A stretch of 5,710 nucleotides of DNA, taken from positions 1-5,710 of the forward strand of contig DYOT01000093.1 in the NCBI GenBank assembly GCA_020720345.1. The letters are read 5' to 3'. Positions within the stretch are counted from its first letter, which is position 1. Each line of letters starts with the position of its first letter. The stretch comes from Candidatus Caenarcanum sp. (lineage in GTDB: Bacteria; Cyanobacteriota; Vampirovibrionia; Gastranaerophilales; UBA9971). The notes beneath the pieces were generated by a model. It was given only the letters and a program-made list of their open reading frames with translations, was not told where the DNA came from and searched no databases. A program made the translations under genes and the position numbers. Shown in pieces: positions 5,684-5,710 of the stretch.

Positions 5684-5699
5684 TGTTATTATAATAACA
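5684..5699. promoter_or_regulatory. Perfect 16-bp palindrome, candidate operator
   Basis: TGTTATTATAATAACA reads the same on both strands. It begins about seven bases after the expected start site of the promoter at 5644-5670, a normal place for a repressor to block. The AT-rich TTATnATAA-like core resembles Fur/PerR-family boxes in character, but the half-site spacing differs from their classical 7-1-7 form, so no regulator is named. It also contains TATAAT on both strands, so a chance AT-rich palindrome or an overlapping promoter is possible. Confidence 0.4.
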
Positions 5700-5710
5700 A
5701 ATGTATGTTA

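Overview
This window is AT-rich and carries five credible protein genes. Two are long and on the minus strand: a 601-residue protein of unknown function and a 554-residue TPR protein. Three are short and on the plus strand between them: a LapA/DUF1049-like membrane protein and two small uncharacterised proteins. There is no rRNA, tRNA, CRISPR array, transposase or recognisable metabolic enzyme. AT-rich codons, strong purine-rich ribosome binding sites in front of the long genes, TCATTGCGAGG-type palindromic repeats between genes and a cytosolic TPR protein would fit a non-photosynthetic cyanobacterial relative (Gastranaerophilales/Melainabacteria). That is an impression; no marker gene here proves it.

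Layout. Positions 1-210 are non-coding and hold two hairpin structures, one a palindromic repeat with 13-bp terminal inverted repeats (78-172). Positions 211-2016 (minus) encode the 601-residue protein. The gap 2017-2332 holds a second, longer repeat (2167-2299) that ends 33 bp before the LapA-like gene (2333-2680, plus). The gap 2681-2901 holds a possible extended -10 promoter and a GC-richer block of nested, competing hairpins (about 2737-2889), followed by a 128-residue gene (2902-3288). The gap 3289-3496 holds a decayed third repeat and half of a short direct repeat; the other half of that direct repeat covers the start codon of a 106-residue gene (3497-3817). That gene converges, with only 6 bp between, on the TPR gene (5488-3824, minus). 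Positions 5489-5710 hold a hairpin-rich leader for the TPR gene, and then a plus-strand promoter with a perfect 16-bp palindrome just downstream of it, presumably serving a gene beyond the window.

The genes do not form one obvious operon or pathway. The three small plus-strand genes are separated by about 220 and 210 bp with regulatory or repeat sequence between them, so they are probably separate or loosely linked units. The best candidates for something undescribed are the structured leader before the 128-residue gene, the promoter plus palindrome at the right edge, and the repeat family, which occupies most of the intergenic gaps.
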